Shown here: positions 32,681 to 39,006 of the stretch, piece after piece
How positions within the stretch are numbered: the stretch's first letter is position 1
Layout of the letters: the number at the start of each line of letters is the position of its first letter
NCBI GenBank assembly: GCA_026014815.1
Contig: JAOZHP010000052.1
Span: 1-39,006, forward strand
Length of the DNA: 39,006 nucleotides
Source of the DNA: Candidatus Bathyarchaeota archaeon
GTDB taxonomy: Archaea; Thermoproteota; Bathyarchaeia; TCS64
Direction: 5' to 3'
Program-made: the position numbers and the translations under genes
Notes under the pieces: model-generated
Told to the model about the DNA's origin: nothing
The model's database searches: none
What the model saw: the letters and a program-made list of their open reading frames with translations, nothing else

Positions 32681-33141
32681 TCCTCGTCGTCCTCCTCGGG
32701 TTCCTCTTCTTCCTCGTCCTCGAGGTCCTCGAAGTCGTCCTCGGGTTCCTTGTAACCGGGGTTGAGTATTTTGATGTTTAGCTCTTCAGCCTTCTCGTTG
32801 ATGGTTTCCTTCTTCTTCCCTCCGACACTTCCGCCTATTCTTGCGACCTGTGTCTCTGGGTCAACCTTGTCAAGGTCTTTCAGGTTCCAGACCATCACTT
32901 CCTCTTTTCCTGAAGGGTGAAGACCTCGTACAGCTGCGGGTCCACCCCATCCTGTGTTAACCGATTTTGGCCATCCCTTGAGGTTAAAACGCATCTTGTT
33001 ATCGATGCCTCTAGGCTGTCTCCATTGATCCTTTATACGGACTAATCTCCATGACTCAAATCTTTTGAAGTGTGGCCGTTTCTGGCTGATTCTTTTCCTT
33101 ATACGTAATAGTCTCTTCTTTTCTTGGTTCATGGCCATCAC
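32677..33141 (-). CDS. rpl32e: Ribosomal protein eL32 with acidic C-terminal tail
   Basis: The product has up to 154 residues. The core has KRPHFKRFESWRLVRIKDQWRQPRG, then DNKMRFNLKGWPKSVNTGWG and a C-terminal AARIGG-like strand (VARIGGSVGGKKKETI). The last 23 residues (about 132-154) are almost only Asp and Glu, a tail not usual for eL32. Three starts are possible: GTG 33141, ATG 33138 and ATG 33132; the first two touch the uL6 stop. The protein belongs to the large subunit of archaea and eukaryotes. Confidence 0.94.
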   Translation of the reverse strand: MMAMNQEKKRLLRIRKRISQKRPHFKRFESWRLVRIKDQWRQPRGIDNKMRFNLKGWPKSVNTGWGGPAAVRGLHPSGKEEVMVWNLKDLDKVDPETQVARIGGSVGGKKKETINEKAEELNIKILNPGYKEPEDDFEDLEDEEEEEPEEDDEE

Positions 33142-33671
33142 TCCTTCTTGTAAACGTAGATACCGTCAAGGAACTTTCTTAGGTCCTTGTTACGGATCTT
33201 TGTTGCTTGCTGAATGTTTGCTGCGGTTTGTGCTACATGCTCGATATTGGCGCCTGTTACGATCACATCGTCGCCCTCGACACGTACCTGCACGTCACCG
33301 TGGAGCTTTGCGATACGTACATTCTGTTCGCCCACGAAGTTGTTGATTATGAACTCGTTCTGCCTGACCTCAAAGTTCATGGGGAAGTGAATGAACACTA
33401 TCTTAAGCCTGTAAGTGAAGCCATCTGTCACGCCCTTTATCATATTGTTGATGTGGCTAGTTATGGTGTTCACCAACGAGGCCTGCTTCTTCTTTGGGTT
33501 CACAACCCAAACACGAAGTGTGTTGTCTTGGTAGTCTATGTTGAGCTTCGTGTGTGCAAAGTCCCGAACTACCGTTCCGTTGGTTCCTGTGACTGCAACC
33601 TTATGCCCATCTAGGGTCAGGTTTACATCATCGGATACCATTACAGATTTCTCTACTATCTGAACAGTCAC
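33138..33671 (-). CDS. rpl6: Ribosomal protein uL6
   Basis: The product has 177 residues with two repeated alpha-beta domains. The first opens VSDDVNLTLDGHKVAVTGTNGTVVRDF, and the second has VEGDDVIVTGANIEHVAQTAANIQQATKIRNKDLRKFLDGIYVYKK, the archaeal uL6 finish. The start is GTG at 33671 with GGTGA about 10 bp upstream; an ATG two bases out of frame is followed at once by TGA. The protein lies near the factor-binding site of the large subunit. Confidence 0.95.
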   Translation of the reverse strand: MTVQIVEKSVMVSDDVNLTLDGHKVAVTGTNGTVVRDFAHTKLNIDYQDNTLRVWVVNPKKKQASLVNTITSHINNMIKGVTDGFTYRLKIVFIHFPMNFEVRQNEFIINNFVGEQNVRIAKLHGDVQVRVEGDDVIVTGANIEHVAQTAANIQQATKIRNKDLRKFLDGIYVYKKE

Positions 33672-33681
33672 ATTTTTTCAC

Positions 33682-34065
33682 CTAATAGACGTAGGCCAGC
33701 AGTACGCCGCCCACGTTTTCTTCTTTTGCCTGAACGTGATCCATGACACCCTTGTTGGTGCTAAGAATCACGACTCCAAGGTTCCTGCTTGGCAGGTAAC
33801 GTTTCTCCCATTTCTCCATCTCGGAGACACGAGTCTTGAAACGAGGGGTAACAGCCTTGCAGCTGTTTATCCTGCCGAATAGCTGGACCCTGAACTTGCC
33901 CTGACGACCATCATCGATGTACTCTATCTCACCCACGTAGCCTTTGCCCTGGATGAGGCGAAGCACTTTACCCACTAGGCCTGACGCTGGAGTGATTATG
34001 CACTCGTTTAGGCGTCTCTCCTCATGAGCGGAGATGGTGTTTAGGGCGTTTACAAGTGGATCCAT
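33682..34065 (-). CDS. rps8: Ribosomal protein uS8
   Basis: The product has 127 residues. The start DPLVNALNTISAHEERRLNECIITPASGLVGKVL is the family beginning, and the end NLGVVILSTNKGVMDHVQAK followed by VGGVLLAYVY matches the conserved C-terminal rRNA-binding site. It is a primary binder of 16S rRNA helix 21. ATG 34065 lies 5 bp after the uS14 stop. The length is normal for archaea. Confidence 0.95.
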   Translation of the reverse strand: MDPLVNALNTISAHEERRLNECIITPASGLVGKVLRLIQGKGYVGEIEYIDDGRQGKFRVQLFGRINSCKAVTPRFKTRVSEMEKWEKRYLPSRNLGVVILSTNKGVMDHVQAKEENVGGVLLAYVY

Positions 34066-34070
34066 TTATT

Positions 34071-34235
34071 TCACCGGTATTTCTTAAATCCCATACTTTT
34101 TGCTACTTCACGGAAACACTGACGGCAGAGGTTGATACCGTAGCGCCTGATGAGGCCGTCTCGTGTGCCACACCTGATGCATCCTCGGCTACCCTTACCG
34201 TAGCTTCTTTCTTTAGCTGGTATTTGGTTACTCAT
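34071..34235 (-). CDS. rps14: Ribosomal protein uS14 (zinc type)
   Basis: This small gene encodes 54 residues, starting [19 protein letters not shown] and ending [11 protein letters not shown]. Four zinc ligands are present: Cys19, Cys22, Cys37 and Cys40 (CIRCGTRDG and LCRQCFRE). This is the short archaeal/eukaryotic uS14 form (S14p/S29e). ATG 34235 overlaps the uL5 stop by 4 bp. It binds 16S rRNA in the head of the small subunit. Confidence 0.95.
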   Translation of the reverse strand: MSNQIPAKERSYGKGSRGCIRCGTRDGLIRRYGINLCRQCFREVAKSMGFKKYR

Positions 34236-34756
34236 TGATCTTGACCTACTTTTACCCCATAGACTTCAGAGATGTAGTTCATTGACTCCTCTGGTGTTAC
34301 CCGGTGGCTGCTCCCAACCTTAGAGCGTGCCCATTTCCTCCGTTTAACACGGTAACCAGGGCGCTCAATCTGTACCATGACATCCATGCCTATGATCCCT
34401 GTTGCAGGGTCGTAGCGTGTGCCAGGTATATCGATGTGCTCCCTTATTCCGAAGGCGAAGTTGCCGTCTTGATCAAAGCTCTTGGGGTTTATTTGATCCC
34501 TTACGGCTGTGAAGGCTTTCTTGAGGAACTCGTCAGCTTTCTTGCCACGAAGTGTAACCATACATGCGATGGGCTCACCTTTCCTGATGCCCCACTGCCT
34601 AATGGTCTGTTTCGCCACGCGATGTGTTGGCTGCTGACCTGTGATATGTTGAAGAATGGTCGTTGCGTCGGTGAGGGGATCGCCAGATGCACCCACTGAG
34701 ATGTTCACGACTACTTTGCCGATCTTAATCTTCTTCATAGGGTTCTCTGACATCAT
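34232..34756 (-). CDS. rpl5: Ribosomal protein uL5
   Basis: The product has 174 residues. Core segments are [32 protein letters not shown], then [26 protein letters not shown] and [25 protein letters not shown]. It binds 5S rRNA and contacts the P-site tRNA. Start codons ATG 34756 and the next ATG are both possible; the first overlaps the eS4 stop by 4 bp. The C-terminal basic end [19 protein letters not shown] is typical for archaea. Confidence 0.95.
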   Translation of the reverse strand: MMSENPMKKIKIGKVVVNISVGASGDPLTDATTILQHITGQQPTHRVAKQTIRQWGIRKGEPIACMVTLRGKKADEFLKKAFTAVRDQINPKSFDQDGNFAFGIREHIDIPGTRYDPATGIIGMDVMVQIERPGYRVKRRKWARSKVGSSHRVTPEESMNYISEVYGVKVGQDQ

Positions 34757-35490
34757 TCTTCACCAGCGTCAAGTGTGATAATTGGCTCCTTGGAGCCTAC
34801 GACGAAAACGTACCTTGCGAGAGTCTTGATATCCTCTCCCTCGGCGGTTCTTATTGTCGCGGTTTTCTTCCAGCCGGGCTCGGGTCCGAGTCCTATGATC
34901 ATACCTTTTGCTCCCTGACTTCTGCCACCAGTGATGATGCTTTGCTGCATCTCCTTGAACTCGATGTGATCCATGATCTCTTTCTCGGGGACCTTGATCT
35001 TCAGCACGTCGTTTACTTTGTATTGGTCTGACTCGGCTGCGATCGTCAGGTTCTGGCCGTCGTGAAGGTTAAGCTGAGTTTTTTTACCTGGGAGCGAGGT
35101 CTTTCCTTTGATCTTACATAGTTTGAAAGCTACTTCGTCGCCTGTTATTGGCTGGAGCTTGAGTCTTCCATTGTGATCGGGTAACACTCTGAAGACCTCA
35201 CCCGAGTCAGGGATTGATACCAAGTCCATCAGTCCAACGGGGAACCTCTCATCGATTCGCTGTTTACCGTCGACCAGTAACTTGCCCTGCTTGATGAGGT
35301 ACTTTGCTTCCTTAGCCGTCTTAGCGTATTTTAGCTGGTCTCTGATGAGGACTGTCGTTGGGATAGATGTCGCTGTTGAGTGGGGACCTGAACTTGTCTT
35401 TATTGTCCATACTCCGCTTTTCCTGTGAATAGGCCAGAACGCTGGGCTCTGATGCCTCTTCATGTGTTTTGTTGGTCCTTTGTTTCCCAT
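34753..35490 (-). CDS. rps4e: Ribosomal protein eS4
   Basis: The product has 245 residues. The N-terminus GNKGPTKHMKRHQSPAFWPIHRK is the family signature. An S4 RNA-binding domain follows (about 50-100, LIKQGKLLVDGKQRIDERFPVGLMDLV), then a central domain and a KOW-type C-terminal part with GRSQGAKGMIIGLGPEPGWKKT. It is specific to archaea and eukaryotes. ATG 35490 is 2 bp after the uL24 stop. Confidence 0.95.
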   Translation of the reverse strand: MGNKGPTKHMKRHQSPAFWPIHRKSGVWTIKTSSGPHSTATSIPTTVLIRDQLKYAKTAKEAKYLIKQGKLLVDGKQRIDERFPVGLMDLVSIPDSGEVFRVLPDHNGRLKLQPITGDEVAFKLCKIKGKTSLPGKKTQLNLHDGQNLTIAAESDQYKVNDVLKIKVPEKEIMDHIEFKEMQQSIITGGRSQGAKGMIIGLGPEPGWKKTATIRTAEGEDIKTLARYVFVVGSKEPIITLDAGEE

Positions 35491-35492
35491 TG

Positions 35493-35873
35493 TTACTTCT
35501 CCTCCGCGCTGAAGCTCTTACGCTCCAGAATATCTCGCCTCCACGGGTCATCCATGTTGAGGCGTGTGATCATAACGTTCTCTGCCCTTACAGGAATCTG
35601 AACTGTTGAACCGTCCTGCCTATTCCTAGTCACGCCCTCTATGTATACGCGGCTTGTCTTGGTATCGACGCGAAGAACTTTGCCTTCTGATAATTTCCTG
35701 TCTCCCTTTGTAATAGTAACAGTATCATCGACCACAACGGACATTGTCCTCGTCCCATGCTCGGCCCTTAAGCTTGGTGACAAGGGAGCTGATATGAATT
35801 TTCTTCTCCTCTGGTTGCTGGCATTGTACATGTTCCTACGGACAGTTGATGGCTTGGTTACTACTTTCTTCAT
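35493..35873 (-). CDS. rpl24: Ribosomal protein uL24
   Basis: The product has 126 residues with the KOW motif in VVDDTVTITKGDRKLSEGKVLRVDTKTSRVYIEGV, preceded by a basic N-terminus (RRNMYNASNQRRRKFISAPLS) that is characteristic of the archaeal form. It starts assembly of the large subunit. The uL14 stop lies directly before its ATG at 35873, without a gap. Confidence 0.95.
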   Translation of the reverse strand: MKKVVTKPSTVRRNMYNASNQRRRKFISAPLSPSLRAEHGTRTMSVVVDDTVTITKGDRKLSEGKVLRVDTKTSRVYIEGVTRNRQDGSTVQIPVRAENVMITRLNMDDPWRRDILERKSFSAEEK

Positions 35874-36293
35874 TTAAACCACCATCCTCGCTATGTTACC
35901 TAGCCTGGCCCACCGCTCCGCGGCCTCCTTGGCCACAGGGCCCTTAATATCTGAGCCTCTTAGTATGCCTTCAGGTGTCAGAATGACGGCTGCGTTGTCC
36001 TCGAACTGAACTCGGGTGCCATCCTGCCTTTGGTAGAGACGTTTCTGCCTTACAATAACAGCGTTGAATAGTTGCCTCCTCATCTCGGGTGTGCCTTCAC
36101 GGCATGACACGATGACGAGGTCACCGACGCCGATGCTTGGAAGTCTTCTACGCCTTCCTTTGTAACCCATCATCTGAATTATCTTGAGGCGCCTTGCCCC
36201 GGTGTTATCGCAACAGTTAATCATACTTCCAATCGTGAGGCCGCCGGATGTTCTTTTCCTCGGAAGAATCCTACGCTTAATTCTCTTCGACAT
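35874..36293 (-). CDS. rpl14: Ribosomal protein uL14
   Basis: The product has 139 residues. [47 protein letters not shown] is the conserved first half, and [41 protein letters not shown] is the conserved finish. It sits at the subunit interface of the large subunit. ATG 36293 lies 4 bp after the uS17 stop. Length and motifs are normal. Confidence 0.96.
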   Translation of the reverse strand: MSKRIKRRILPRKRTSGGLTIGSMINCCDNTGARRLKIIQMMGYKGRRRRLPSIGVGDLVIVSCREGTPEMRRQLFNAVIVRQKRLYQRQDGTRVQFEDNAAVILTPEGILRGSDIKGPVAKEAAERWARLGNIARMVV

Positions 36294-36297
36294 CCAG

Positions 36298-36612
36298 TTA
36301 CGCCTCCTTAATTACCTCGACGACCACGAAGGACTTTGTCTTGCTGAGTGGTCTGCACTCTGCGATCCTTACGGTGTCACCTACTTTCACAGGGACACAT
36401 GGTGTGCTGTGAGCTGTGATCCTTCCACTCATGCGGGCATACCGCTCATACTTTTTGTCGTACCTTGTGTAAGTTAACCTGACTACGATTGATTTCTGCA
36501 TACGAGTGCTGACTATTATGCCCTCTAGCACTCTTCCCCGTACGGATAGTGTGCCGTGGAATGGGCAGTCTACTTCGCTGCACTCTAATTCTGGTTGTTT
36601 TAGGGTCATCAT
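36298..36612 (-). CDS. rps17: Ribosomal protein uS17
   Basis: The product has 104 residues with an OB-fold: [29 protein letters not shown], then [46 protein letters not shown], the usual end. The extra N-terminal segment with Cys and CPFHG is normal in archaea. ATG ATG at 36612/36609 gives two equal starts. rpp29 precedes it by 13 bp. Confidence 0.95.
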   Translation of the reverse strand: MMTLKQPELECSEVDCPFHGTLSVRGRVLEGIIVSTRMQKSIVVRLTYTRYDKKYERYARMSGRITAHSTPCVPVKVGDTVRIAECRPLSKTKSFVVVEVIKEA

Positions 36613-36625
36613 TTTCGTTCTCGCC

Positions 36626-36907
36626 CTACCATCTTCTCTTTACTTTTTTCTTGACCCTGTCCTCGGGTCTTCCCATGAGGGCTCTGCCCTCGACTTTGAC
36701 GGCTGCACCGTCTAAATTTAATTTAAAAACTGCGTTTCTCTTAGCAATGCGCTTGGCCCGGTCTTGCTTAATGACGAGTGTCTTCATTGTCTCGTCGATG
36801 ATAACTCCCTTTATTTTCTGGTTGCTAGGGTTGCTATCATGCAGGACCTCTACTTTTAGACCGATTAGCTCATGGTTGAGGATGTTACTTGCTTTGGGAA
36901 AAGACAA
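36626..36907 (-). CDS. rnp1: RNase P protein component 1 (Rpp29/Pop4)
   Basis: The product has 93 residues with the Rpp29 Sm-like barrel: NHELIGLKVEVLHDSNPSNQKIKGVIIDETMKTLVIK, then KRNAVFKLNLDGAAVKVEGRALMGRPEDRV. It is part of archaeal RNase P, which trims tRNA 5' leaders, and it pairs with Rpp21. The gene is a usual member of archaeal ribosomal clusters between uL29 and uS17. The start is TTG at 36907, 9 bp after GGAGG. In many archaea a SUI1/aIF1 gene lies next to it; none is present here. Confidence 0.93.
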   Translation of the reverse strand: MSFPKASNILNHELIGLKVEVLHDSNPSNQKIKGVIIDETMKTLVIKQDRAKRIAKRNAVFKLNLDGAAVKVEGRALMGRPEDRVKKKVKRRW

Positions 36908-36908
36908 G

Positions 36909-37109
36909 TCACTTTGCCTCCTCGTTCATGACAGTGAGTATCTGTGCTATGGTCTTGCGTAGAGCCTTCGCTCTGCCTGGGCTCTCGACTGCACCGCCTG
37001 CCCTGATCATTGTCTTGATCTTCGTGAGTTCTGTCCTAAGCTCCTGGAGTTTTTCCTCCATTTCCTCGGTGGACATCTCTCTGATCTCGTTCATCCTGAG
37101 TATAGGCAA
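36909..37109 (-). CDS. rpl29: Ribosomal protein uL29
   Basis: The product has 66 residues forming two helices: LRMNEIREMSTEEMEEKLQELRTELTKIKTMIRAGG and GRAKALRKTIAQILTVMNEE, the complete family fold. It lies at the peptide tunnel exit. The start is TTG at 37109 with GGAG 5 bp upstream; ATG 37094 (MNEIREMS) is an alternative that would omit five residues. uS3 ends 2 bp before it. Confidence 0.94.
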   Translation of the reverse strand: MPILRMNEIREMSTEEMEEKLQELRTELTKIKTMIRAGGAVESPGRAKALRKTIAQILTVMNEEAK

Positions 37110-37111
37110 GG

Positions 37112-38077
37112 TTACTCCTCCTTGGTTTCCTCGCTAGGCTCCTCAGGAGACTTCTCCGGTTTTGTCTCAACTGGCTCAGGGAGCTTTTCAGGTTCAGGAA
37201 CTGGCGCTTCGACTACCTCTGGCTCTGATACTGCTTCAACCTTTTCCTCAATAACGGTCTCAGAATCTTTTGGTTCTTCGACCGCTTCAGGCTCGGCTTC
37301 TACAATTGGTTCCTCGACGACTTCAGGCTCGGGCTCCCCTGTCACTAAGGGTTCTGCTTCTTCGATTGCCGGCTCTGCTTCCACTGTCTCCTCTGCAGGT
37401 GTTTCAGTGGGTGCTTCTACTGGAGCCTCAGCAACAGGAGCAGGCTCCTCGACCGGAGCCGGAGGCTGATACTCTATCTCTGGCAGTGAATCTAAGTTGA
37501 CTTTGTCAGGGAACTTTGCCTCTGGTGGAACTATTTTTACCGTGACTCCGAGCATACCCCTCTTCATTTTGACGTGCATAGTTGCACTATGAACCCATCT
37601 AAGTGCAGGATCACCGGATTTTGGTACATAACCTTCCACCACTTTCTCGAAACGAGAGCGTGAGCTTCTGAGTGGGCCTTTGAGTATGACCTCGCATCCG
37701 AGAGCACCAGCCGCCATGATCCTGTTCAAGCTCCAGAAGACAGCTCTTCTGAAGTGAACGCCTCGTTCCAAAGCGTTTGCTACTCTTGACGCCATAATCT
37801 GGGGATTCATCTCGGGTACTTCAACCTCGATTACGGTAATCTGGGGGTTAGATAGACCTAGCTCCACCTCCAGACGCTCAGACGCTTGCTTGATGGCCCG
37901 TCCACGTTTTCCTATTACTCGGCCTGGTCTCATAGCGAACAAATTGATCTGTGCCCCGAGGGGGGTCTTGGTTAGCTGGATGCCTCCATAACCCGCTTGC
38001 TCGTATTCCTCCATTAGCAGTTCGTCAACCCGAACGCGTTCAATACTATCTTTTATGATACGCCTTACTACAGACAT
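37112..38077 (-). CDS. rps3: Ribosomal protein uS3 with long acidic C-terminal tail
   Basis: The product has 321 residues. The KH domain (about 20-90) has ALRPGRVIGKRGRAI-type GxxG loop (MRPGRVIGKRGRAIKQASE), and the C-terminal S3 domain (about 95-200) has GVHFRRAVFWSLNRIMAAGALGCEVILKG and HVKMKRGMLGVTVKIVPPEAKFPD. Archaeal uS3 usually ends near there. Residues 205-321 (DNA 37112-37465) are a 117-residue tail of Glu, Pro, Val and Ala with repeats of the type EEP/EAEPE, no arginine and few lysines. The tail is probably disordered. uL22 precedes it with a 3-bp stop overlap. Confidence 0.95.
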   Translation of the reverse strand: MSVVRRIIKDSIERVRVDELLMEEYEQAGYGGIQLTKTPLGAQINLFAMRPGRVIGKRGRAIKQASERLEVELGLSNPQITVIEVEVPEMNPQIMASRVANALERGVHFRRAVFWSLNRIMAAGALGCEVILKGPLRSSRSRFEKVVEGYVPKSGDPALRWVHSATMHVKMKRGMLGVTVKIVPPEAKFPDKVNLDSLPEIEYQPPAPVEEPAPVAEAPVEAPTETPAEETVEAEPAIEEAEPLVTGEPEPEVVEEPIVEAEPEAVEEPKDSETVIEEKVEAVSEPEVVEAPVPEPEKLPEPVETKPEKSPEEPSEETKEE

Positions 38078-38538
38078 TAATACTCCTCAACTGCGACCTC
38101 AATGTGGGTCAGATGCTTGTAGTATGGGGAAGCCCTGCCAAAAGCCCTCGGAATATACTTCCGTATGACTCTGCCGCGGTGAGCAGCCATGTGTACAATC
38201 TTTAACCTATCTGCGTATAGCCCTTTGAACTCCGCGTTAGCCTCCACGGATTCAAGGATCTTCAATATAGCGCTTGCAGCTTTCTCGGGGTAACGGCCCG
38301 CGTCATGTCCCTGTAACTCCTTCCGGTGGGGGACCTTCCTCCGGTATCGGTAATAAGGAACAGGCTGCTTTAGCGCCACAACATTTTCTAGAAATTCTTT
38401 TGCTTGTTCAAGCTTCATGCCTTTTATGTGATGACAGATCTCTCTTGCAGTCTTTGGTTTAATTCTGAGATCCCGACCGCTGGCTAACGCGGTCTTGTCC
38501 GGGTTTAACCCTTGCACTGAATACTTCCAGGATGGCAT
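38077..38538 (-). CDS. rpl22: Ribosomal protein uL22
   Basis: The product has 153 residues. The start PSWKYSVQGLNPDKTALASGRDLRIKPKTAREICHHIKGM is the archaeal/eukaryotic form, followed by VALKQPVPYYRYRRKVPHRKELQGHDAGRYPEKAASAIL and the tunnel-reaching loop up to HRGRVIRKYIPRAFGRASPYYKHLTHIEV. GGTG lies about 8 bp before ATG 38538. A TATA box lies about 38 bp before the start, so uL22 probably heads its own transcript in this organism. Confidence 0.95.
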   Translation of the reverse strand: MPSWKYSVQGLNPDKTALASGRDLRIKPKTAREICHHIKGMKLEQAKEFLENVVALKQPVPYYRYRRKVPHRKELQGHDAGRYPEKAASAILKILESVEANAEFKGLYADRLKIVHMAAHRGRVIRKYIPRAFGRASPYYKHLTHIEVAVEEY

Positions 38539-38570
38539 ATACGCACCGTTCGCCTACATTGAATCGGAGC

Positions 38571-38584
38571 TTAATATAAAAAGG
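38571..38584 (-). promoter_or_regulatory. Promoter for the uL22-to-secY ribosomal block
   Basis: The minus strand reads CCTTTTTATATTAA, a strong TATA element. Transcription would begin near 38550, leaving about 12 bases before ATG 38538. This implies that uS19 and uL22 are not bound to one transcript. Confidence 0.65.
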
Positions 38585-38614
38585 ATTCCCTAAGTAATGG
38601 TTATAGGGAACATG

Positions 38615-38648
38615 CTATTTACATACTATTTACAATATATGAATAGTA
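38615..38648. promoter_or_regulatory. Operator-like repeats upstream of the uL22 promoter
   Basis: CTATTTACA occurs twice (38615-38623 and 38626-38634), 11 bp apart, which is one helical turn. The second overlaps an inverted pair, TACTATT (38624-38630) and AATAGTA (38642-38648). They lie 30-70 bp upstream of the TATA box. Confidence 0.4.
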
Positions 38649-38721
38649 GGTATTACATATGTTTTAGATAGTTTAACTTGCTGAAACATTAATGACAATT
38701 ATAGTTGAATCAATAAAATGA

Positions 38722-38744
38722 ACTTTATTGTTGAATAATAAAGT
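38722..38744 (-). terminator. Hairpin after uS19
   Basis: ACTTTATT and AATAAAGT form perfect 8-bp arms around seven bases, 14 bp beyond the uS19 stop on the minus strand, followed by a TTTTATT stretch. It fits a terminator for the uS19-containing transcript, though the arms are AT-rich. Confidence 0.4.
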
Positions 38745-38757
38745 AGAAGAAAAACGA

Positions 38758-39006
38758 TTACTTTAACGGGATGTACATGCTGCTACGAGATGCTCCGATT
38801 CCGGGGCGTCCGTGACGCACTGGGCTCATACTGATGGCGTATTCACCAAGGTAGTGACCCAGCATCTTCTCGTTTACCGCAACTTCCTTGAACTCCTTAC
38901 CGGTGTGCACGAATATACTCCTACCAAGCATCTCGGGTAGAATAATCATGTCACGAGCATGAGTTCTAATGGGTTTTCCTGTGTTCCTGCGTAGTTTTTC
39001 GAGAAT
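38758..39006 (-). CDS. rps19: Ribosomal protein uS19 (5' end cut off)
   Basis: Only the last 82 codons are in the window; the frame continues past 39006. The conserved segments are LRRNTGKPIRTHARDMIILPEMLG, VHTGKEFKEVAVNEKMLGHYLGEYA and the basic end SPVRHGRPGIGASRSSMYIPLK. uS19 contacts tRNA in the head of the small subunit with uS13. Its stop at 38758 is separated from uL22 by 219 bp, where archaeal clusters usually have only a few bases. Confidence 0.95.
   Translation of the reverse strand: MLEKLRRNTGKPIRTHARDMIILPEMLGRSIFVHTGKEFKEVAVNEKMLGHYLGEYAISMSPVRHGRPGIGASRSSMYIPLK

Noticed and set aside
37122-37500. Plus-strand frames rich in Ser/Gly/Thr or Leu/Arg/Pro opposite uS3
   Set aside because: They are mirror images of the Glu/Pro/Ala-rich uS3 tail on the other strand.
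1-39006. CRISPR array, insertion sequence or integrated element
   Set aside because: No regularly spaced repeats, transposase, integrase or tRNA-associated att site was seen; the three-copy element is too diverged and widely spaced to be a CRISPR.

Overview
The window is archaeal chromosome. The evidence is a ribosomal protein cluster in archaeal order that contains eS4, eL32, eL19 and the RNase P subunit Rpp29, plus RIO2 kinase, NucS/EndoMS, an LSm protein, a tRNA-intron endonuclease subunit, stand-alone AlaX, an ADP-forming acyl-CoA synthetase, and AT-rich TATA elements 20-30 bp before several starts. GTG and TTG starts are common. The gene mix would fit an Asgard (for example Thorarchaeota-like) or related lineage, but nothing here decides the phylum.

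Region 1 (1-8620): a cut-off F420-hydrogenase-beta-like iron-sulfur flavoprotein gene diverges from a fused alpha-beta ADP-forming acyl-CoA synthetase. Then come RIO2, an ECF-type vitamin transporter S component under a promoter flanked by two matching operators, a frame-broken glutaredoxin gene, a threonine synthase carrying a C-terminal PadR-like winged helix, an OB-fold protein with an HD phosphohydrolase, UbiX, LSm and a methyltransferase.

Region 2 (8620-19720) is amino-acid metabolism and regulators: argH, a nitroreductase, a GNAT acetyltransferase, ilvD, a TrmB-type regulator, a 763-bp stretch without a convincing protein gene that holds a candidate structured RNA, a winged-helix gene with a 23-bp palindrome at its promoter, a 2-hydroxyacid dehydrogenase, and a divergent pair for threonine breakdown (threonine dehydrogenase and glycine C-acetyltransferase). 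With the threonine synthase, the window holds both the last step of threonine synthesis and its catabolic route.

Region 3 (19720-28610): NucS, a metallo-beta-lactamase-fold hydrolase, a 56-residue C2H2 zinc-finger gene, an MFS transporter, a small protein of unknown function, a small zinc-binding protein overlapping a type IA topoisomerase gene, a tRNA-splicing endonuclease subunit that seems to lack the catalytic His, hisS and alaX.

Region 4 (28670-39006) is the minus-strand run uS19 / uL22-uS3-uL29-rpp29-uS17-uL14-uL24-eS4-uL5-uS14-uS8-uL6-eL32-eL19-uL18-uS5-uL30-uL15-secY. It is interrupted between uS19 and uL22 by a 219-bp AT-rich spacer with a hairpin, operator-like repeats and a TATA box. 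uS3 carries a 117-residue acidic, proline-rich tail.

The least explained signal is a non-coding element of about 50-80 bp present in three diverged copies (11544-11610, 15068-15147, 21469-21520). Each copy has a conserved core followed by a hairpin whose stem is kept while its loop changes. No CRISPR array, insertion sequence, tRNA or rRNA gene was seen.
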